Assembly (NCBI RefSeq): GCF_034627025.1
Contig: NZ_CP141049.1
Span: 1-64,000, forward strand
Length of the DNA: 64,000 nt
Reading direction: 5' to 3'
Origin: Microvirga lotononidis
GTDB lineage: Bacteria; Pseudomonadota; Alphaproteobacteria; Rhizobiales; Beijerinckiaceae
Every line of letters begins with the position of its first letter. The stretch's first letter is position 1. This document shows, piece by piece, positions 60,345 through 64,000 of the stretch. Below the pieces are notes generated by a model. That model saw only the letters and a list, made by a program, of their open reading frames with translations. It had not been told where the DNA came from and did not search any database. The translations under genes and the position numbers were made by a program.

Positions 60345-61457
60345 TTGGCGGAGGGCCGGGCACCACAGTGGGACGCGGCGGTCGTGGGCGCTGGAGCGGC
60401 CGGGCTGGCAGCGGCGGGAGAGCTGGCGCGGCTCGGCCGAAGTGTCGTCGTGCTCGATGGCGACGGGATGGTGCGGCGCAAGCCAGGAGAGGTGCTGACG
60501 CCCAATGCCGTGCCCTCGCTCGCAGCTCTCGGCCTTCTCGATGAGCTTGCCATTGATAACCAACTCGCCATGCCGCTCCTGTCGATCCAGCGGTCCTGGG
60601 CCGCAGAAACTGTTGAGCGGGACGACCTTCTAATGCATCCCGGTGGGCGCGGCTGGTCAATCGACCGGCTGCGCTTCGAGGCGCTGCTGGCGAGCCGGGC
60701 CGCCGCGGCTGGCGCCGTGCTGAGCAAGGGCATCCGGGTTGACGGGCTGGACGGTGTGGCCGGGCAGTGGAGACTCAGTGTGGGAGCGGCAGGCCGGGTC
60801 GAAGCGCGCTTCCTCGTGGATGCGAGCGGGCGCCCGGCCGTCCTGGCCCGCCGCCTGGGCGCGCGGCTGGGGCGACCGAAGCGCCTGCTGGCTATCCACG
60901 CCTTCTGCCGCCTCGCCGAGGAGGTTAGCGAGGCCGCGCATCTATCGGTGGCGGCGGCACCGGACGGATGGTGGTACGCGGTGGAGGTACCTCAGCGATC
61001 CTTCGCCTGCGGCTATCTTTTCGCCCCTAGTCTGTCCTCCTCCTCGGCTAGCGACCCGCGTCGCCGGCTGCTCCAGGCGTGCGCCGAGGCCGGGCCGTTT
61101 GCCCTACGGATCCAGCGAGTCGTCCAGCAAGGCGAAATCTGCCTTGTCGACGCGTCAAGCTCGCTTCTCGATAAGGCCGCCGGAGAGGGTTGGATCGCGG
61201 TGGGAGACGCGGCGGCGAGCTTCGATCCACTCGCCTCACAAGGACTCGCGAATGCCTTGGCATCGGGCCTGGCCGGCGGCCGCGCGGCGCACCGTGCTCT
61301 CTGTGGCGACAACTCTGCCCTGCCTGCCTACGCCGCTGCCATCCGCGCGACATGGCAGCACAGTCATGCGCGCCTCGTACCGATCTACTCCGCCGTTCGG
61401 CGCTGGCCTGAGGGCGGCTTCTGGACGTTCATGTCCACGCACGGCCATATAGTGTGA
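60345..61457 (+). CDS. LodB-like FAD-dependent monooxygenase
   Basis: The 370-residue flavoprotein has GAGAAG at residues 15-20, a DGDGMVRRKPGEVLTP stretch, and SQGLANALASGLAGGRAAH near the C-terminal end. It is the partner type expected for a LodA-like oxidase: LodB is required for forming the quinone. The TTG start at 60345 immediately follows the stop of the oxidase gene, so translation is coupled. The other LodB-like gene of the window also starts at TTG. It ends the operon; 370 noncoding bases follow. Confidence 0.85.
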   Translation: MAEGRAPQWDAAVVGAGAAGLAAAGELARLGRSVVVLDGDGMVRRKPGEVLTPNAVPSLAALGLLDELAIDNQLAMPLLSIQRSWAAETVERDDLLMHPGGRGWSIDRLRFEALLASRAAAAGAVLSKGIRVDGLDGVAGQWRLSVGAAGRVEARFLVDASGRPAVLARRLGARLGRPKRLLAIHAFCRLAEEVSEAAHLSVAAAPDGWWYAVEVPQRSFACGYLFAPSLSSSSASDPRRRLLQACAEAGPFALRIQRVVQQGEICLVDASSSLLDKAAGEGWIAVGDAAASFDPLASQGLANALASGLAGGRAAHRALCGDNSALPAYAAAIRATWQHSHARLVPIYSAVRRWPEGGFWTFMSTHGHIV

Positions 61458-61827
61458 ATCAGGAACGACCGTTGCTGGAAGGGCGATCTTCTCGACGCGC
61501 TCCCGCTCGCTCGGCCTGAACAAGGGGTCCCATGCACGTCTGCTTTAGAGAAAGTTCATGGCGCGTGTTCAAGACCGTAATTGGCACATTTGCGAAGTAG
61601 ACTGAATGTCTGCTGACGAAAGGGACAACAGACATTCCCGAGGTGTTCGCATTCTCCTCGGATGAGCCATTACCGACTTTCGATGTTTGGTAGTGGGGAA
61701 AGCACGGATCCAATGGCTTTGGAGAGATGCAAGATCGTCCTCCACCCGGTCGTGGTGCCAGACCATACCGCCTGACAGGGTTTCCGTATCCAAGTGCCGG
61801 AGTGACCGACCTGCTGCGGGCTTCTCA
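61458..61827. other. Intergenic region after block B
   Basis: No gene is supported in these 370 bases. Short frames on both strands have no ribosome-binding sites. No terminator hairpin with a T-run was identified after the flavoprotein stop. Confidence 0.4.
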
Positions 61828-62322
61828 TCAGCGCCTCCGACATACCCAAAGATGATCAGGGCCCGCCATCGCTGGAGGGCCCTGGGTCGAGCACGGTGCT
61901 TGCTTGGGCGCTCTGGCATGAAGCCTTGAGCTCAGGCAGCAAGACAAAGCTCGTGCTGCTCGACCTGCGGGATGGGCATCGCCGGCGCTGCGGGATCTGG
62001 GCTCCATTCGATGTTCAGCAGGCAAGGCCGCTTTCACCTCCGGCAGACGCGGCGGCTCGCCTTCGGGCATGCCATCGGCGAGCGCCAGGTCGAGGAGGTA
62101 CTCGTCCCAGGCCCAGCGCCACAGGATCTCACGCTTGCAATTAAGGGTGAGACGGGGATGACGCACCACGTCGTTGGGTGACGCGAACACGGACGCGGGG
62201 GTCACTAGGGCGCGATCCAGGTCGGGCAGGGCACGGACTTCGTGGCGACGAGCGTTGGCAGGGAGCCAAGGCAACCCGATGATGGCGCCTGGGGCGGGCG
62301 GGACGGAGGGTTCGGTTCTCAT
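61828..62322 (-). CDS. Small protein of unknown function, degenerate C terminus
   Basis: The 164-residue product has a conserved-looking segment in its first two thirds: VRALPDLDRALVTPASVF, then SPNDVVRHPRLTLNCKREIL and WRWAWDEYLLDLALADGMP. After about residue 100 the pattern is lost (many Arg, Ala and Cys), which suggests a frameshift or a decayed end. I recall similar short proteins in Methylobacteriaceae but cannot name a function. ATG 62322 leaves out 15 bases of the frame upstream. It stands 11 bases after the gene at 62334 on the same strand, so they are co-transcribed. Confidence 0.5.
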   Translation of the reverse strand: MRTEPSVPPAPGAIIGLPWLPANARRHEVRALPDLDRALVTPASVFASPNDVVRHPRLTLNCKREILWRWAWDEYLLDLALADGMPEGEPPRLPEVKAALPAEHRMEPRSRSAGDAHPAGRAARALSCCLSSRLHARAPKQAPCSTQGPPAMAGPDHLWVCRRR

Positions 62323-62333
62323 CCCACGCTCGG

Positions 62334-62600
62334 TCAACTATGACTGGTGTCCAGCGCCCTGAGGGCAGCAAGGATGTCGTCGATCACGACAACGGCGCCC
62401 GACCCGGGGATCTGCCGCCATCCAGGTCGGCCTTCGACCGAACAGGCGTCCGACGCCCATTCGGCCAGCAGGGCCCGCTTCTCGCCTCGCGACAGGAGGG
62501 CATGCCCGAGCACCTGCTGCGGATGCGTGAAAGGGTGACTGGATCTGTGACGGGAAAACGTAAGCTCGCTCGCGATGTCATCTCTGAAGGTGTGTTGCAT
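62334..62600 (-). CDS. Small protein of unknown function
   Basis: The 88-residue product starts at ATG 62600 with AGGAGG about 5 bases upstream, a strong ribosome-binding site. It contains HALLSRGEKRALLAEWASDA followed by DDILAALRALD, the pattern of a small family of Rhizobiales proteins of unknown function. It lies 30 bases after the terminator of the Hsp20 gene and heads a two-gene transcript with 61828. Confidence 0.6.
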   Translation of the reverse strand: MQHTFRDDIASELTFSRHRSSHPFTHPQQVLGHALLSRGEKRALLAEWASDACSVEGRPGWRQIPGSGAVVVIDDILAALRALDTSHS

Positions 62601-62630
62601 GGATCCCTCCTGAATTCTGCCAAACGGTCC

Positions 62631-62657
62631 AGCCTCGGGCAGGAGGCGCCCGAGGCT
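62631..62657 (-). terminator. Hairpin after the Hsp20 gene
   Basis: AGCCTCGGGC pairs perfectly with GCCCGAGGCT across a 7-base loop, 18 bases after the Hsp20 stop on the minus strand. No long T-run follows. Confidence 0.6.
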
Positions 62658-62675
62658 ACTTCGCTGCCGGCTCGC

Positions 62676-63164
62676 CTACGCGGCCTTGGTCTTCTGCGGT
62701 TCGTGCTCGATCTGCTTGGCGTTGTCCTGCGCCATCACAGGCTGATCGTTCGTGGCGATCTCGATCCGGCGCGGCTTCAAGGCTTCGGGCACCTCGCGCA
62801 CCAGATCGACCGTGAGCAGCCCGTTCTCCAGGCTCGCACCCTTCACCTTCACGTGGTCGGCGAGGTTGAACGTCTGCTTGAAGGCTCGGGTGGCGATGCC
62901 GCGGTGCAGGTACTGCTTGTCCTCCTCGGCAGCCTTGTGTCCGGTCACCAGCAGGGCGGAGCCGTGCTGGGTAAGCTCGATCTCGTCCGGGGAGAACCCG
63001 GCCACCGCCATGGTGATCCGGTACTGGTCGTCGCCCACTTTCTCGATGTTGTAAGGCGGCCAGTTGGTCATGGGCTCGACGCGCGCGGACTGATCGAGCA
63101 TGTCGAACAGGCGGTCGAACCCGACCGTGGAGCGGTACAGGGGGGAAATGTCGAAGGTTCTCAT
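62676..63164 (-). CDS. Hsp20-family small heat-shock protein
   Basis: The 162-residue protein begins RTFDISPLYRSTVGFDRLF, the IbpA-type start of Rhizobiales small heat-shock proteins. The alpha-crystallin domain follows: YNIEKVGDDQYRITMAVAGF, then ELTQHGSALLVTGHKA and ASLENGLLTVDLVREVPE, with the C-terminal IxI-like motif RRIEIA. It holds unfolding proteins in an ATP-independent way. ATG 63164 has GAGGAT at a good distance; ATG 63170 is an alternative. The noncoding upstream region (63.2-63.48 kb) may carry a thermosensor leader, not resolved here. Confidence 0.93.
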   Translation of the reverse strand: MRTFDISPLYRSTVGFDRLFDMLDQSARVEPMTNWPPYNIEKVGDDQYRITMAVAGFSPDEIELTQHGSALLVTGHKAAEEDKQYLHRGIATRAFKQTFNLADHVKVKGASLENGLLTVDLVREVPEALKPRRIEIATNDQPVMAQDNAKQIEHEPQKTKAA

Positions 63165-63478
63165 AGCCATATCCTCTTTGAGCAACATGGATCCGAGAGC
63201 GCCGGACACCGCCGGCGCCCGTGTGCCAAGCTCGTCTGAGCCTTGGCAGCCTTCGAGTTAGGAACAGGATTTTACGTCGTCAAGACCGCCAACTCTGCCA
63301 AAACAACGCGGTCAGCCGTCTTAAATCGTGGGATCACTCAGACTTGTAACGCGGCTCGATCGGGATCCTGCTGGGGCTGGAGCGCTGGGTCTCGCGTTCT
63401 TGGCTTTTGATGCGAGGAGGAAGATCCGAGTCCGGGCCGTGTCGGTTCATCCGGCAAAGAACGGCTTCTCTCATCGGT

Positions 63479-64000
63479 TCAACCCTCGCCATAAACTTCG
63501 CCCCTCGGGAAGCCGGAAGGCAAGGGCGCATCGATGATGCAGACGACCCCTGTGGGCCGGAACTCGTGCTGCACATGTCCCTGGAGTTCGCGGGCCAGCC
63601 CGTGGAGCAGAAGCCGCGATCCGAACCCGGCACGGGCCGGCGGCGTAACCGGTGGTCCGCCGATCTCCTCCCAATGGACGCGAAGACGATGAATTCCATC
63701 GCGGCCGGCTACCGCCCATTCCAATCGGACATGTCCGGTTGGGCTCGAAAGGGCGCCGTACTTTGAGGCGTTGGTGCAAAGCTCGTGCAGGGCCATCGCA
63801 AGTCCGAGAGCCATGAATGGAGGCACGCGAACGGCCGGACCACTGGTATGCACCCGTTCGGGATTCGCGCAATGGGGTGCCACGATTCTCGTCACGAGCT
63901 CATCCAGCCGGGCGCTCTCCCACCGCTCTTCGGTCAGGACGTTGTGGGCCGCCGAGAGCGTCAGCAGCCGCGCCTCAAACTGCCTGTACCCTGCGTTCGC
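63479..64000 (-). CDS. HWE-family histidine kinase, 5' end cut by the window
   Basis: The visible 174 codons encode the C-terminal part of a kinase and continue off the right edge of the window. The segment includes QFEARLLTLSAAHNVLTEERW (the HWE dimerisation region) and LALGL-type ATPase motifs: ALHELCTNASKYGALS (the N box), VHWEEIGGPPVTPPARAGFG, with the Trp-Glu of the HWE group and the GFG glycine box. This family is typical of Rhizobiales and often has PAS domains in front, which lie outside the window. It is probably a stress-sensing kinase. Confidence 0.85.
   Translation of the reverse strand, partial: ANAGYRQFEARLLTLSAAHNVLTEERWESARLDELVTRIVAPHCANPERVHTSGPAVRVPPFMALGLAMALHELCTNASKYGALSSPTGHVRLEWAVAGRDGIHRLRVHWEEIGGPPVTPPARAGFGSRLLLHGLARELQGHVQHEFRPTGVVCIIDAPLPSGFPRGEVYGEG

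Noticed and set aside
62340..63239. A 299-codon plus-strand frame opposite the Hsp20 gene
   Set aside because: It is antisense to a clear alpha-crystallin domain gene and the neighbouring small gene; the product is low in pattern.
1..64000. CRISPR arrays and rRNA genes
   Set aside because: No regularly spaced direct repeats and no rRNA-like conserved stretches were seen anywhere in the window.

Overview
The window is GC-rich DNA of an alphaproteobacterial kind, most likely Hyphomicrobiales and close to Methylobacteriaceae or Microvirga. This is inferred from an HWE-type histidine kinase, a NepR-like anti-sigma factor, an IHF-alpha-like protein, several single-domain response regulators, a small DUF6894-like protein and an Hsp20 with an MRTFDISPLYRS start. 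A ParB-like gene, an SSB-like gene, solitary DNA methyltransferases and at least seven insertion-sequence units suggest an accessory replicon or a plasmid/ICE-derived part of a chromosome. No rRNA, tRNA or CRISPR array was seen.

Layout. 0.2-4.9 kb: a collinear run of small unknown genes with two DNA methyltransferases, ending in a hairpin. 5.0-8.0 kb: a FIST-domain sensor and hybrid histidine kinase operon. 8.2-15.3 kb: IS630 and IS481 relics, an adenylate cyclase/TPR protein, an SSB and a complete IS630 element with matching ends. 15.2-18.8 kb: a MarR-like regulator, a ParB-like gene broken by one in-frame amber codon, a PRC-barrel protein and a response regulator. A structured repeat of about 180 bp occurs at 17.65 kb and again at 20.98 kb. 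19-22.9 kb: two more receivers and small unknown genes. 22.98-26.1 kb: an IS21-family element with a pRiA4b ORF-3-like passenger. 26.1-34.1 kb: housekeeping and stress genes (NepR-like, IHF-alpha-like, Mrr-like nuclease, cold-shock protein, RarA, CDF transporter). 34.27-35.35 kb: an insertion-sequence graveyard.

Two unusual gene blocks follow, separated by a dead IS3 element. Block A (35.9-45.6 kb) encodes an EEP-fold hydrolase, a protein with an MfnB-like segment, a GMC oxidoreductase, an unknown protein, a secreted Cys-rich peptide, a small holin-like membrane protein and a membrane caspase-like protease with a large C-terminal half. Block B (46.95-61.46 kb) is two operons built around LodA/GoxA-type quinocofactor oxidase homologues. 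Operon B1 has four overlapping genes: a LodA-N-like protein, a radical SAM/SPASM enzyme resembling QhpD/PeaB, a protein whose N-terminal half carries LodA-C-like Cys and Trp motifs fused to a ferritin-like diiron domain, and a LodB/QhpG-like flavoprotein. Operon B2 encodes a 907-aa protein of unknown family, a metzincin-type protease, a 229-aa unknown protein, a full LodA-like protein and a second LodB-like flavoprotein.

My reading is that B1 is a split LodA-like enzyme with its own radical SAM and flavin maturases and a built-in diiron domain. This is inference from motifs and was not tested by alignment or structure prediction. The right edge (61.8-64 kb) holds two small unknown genes, an Hsp20 and a histidine kinase cut by the window end.
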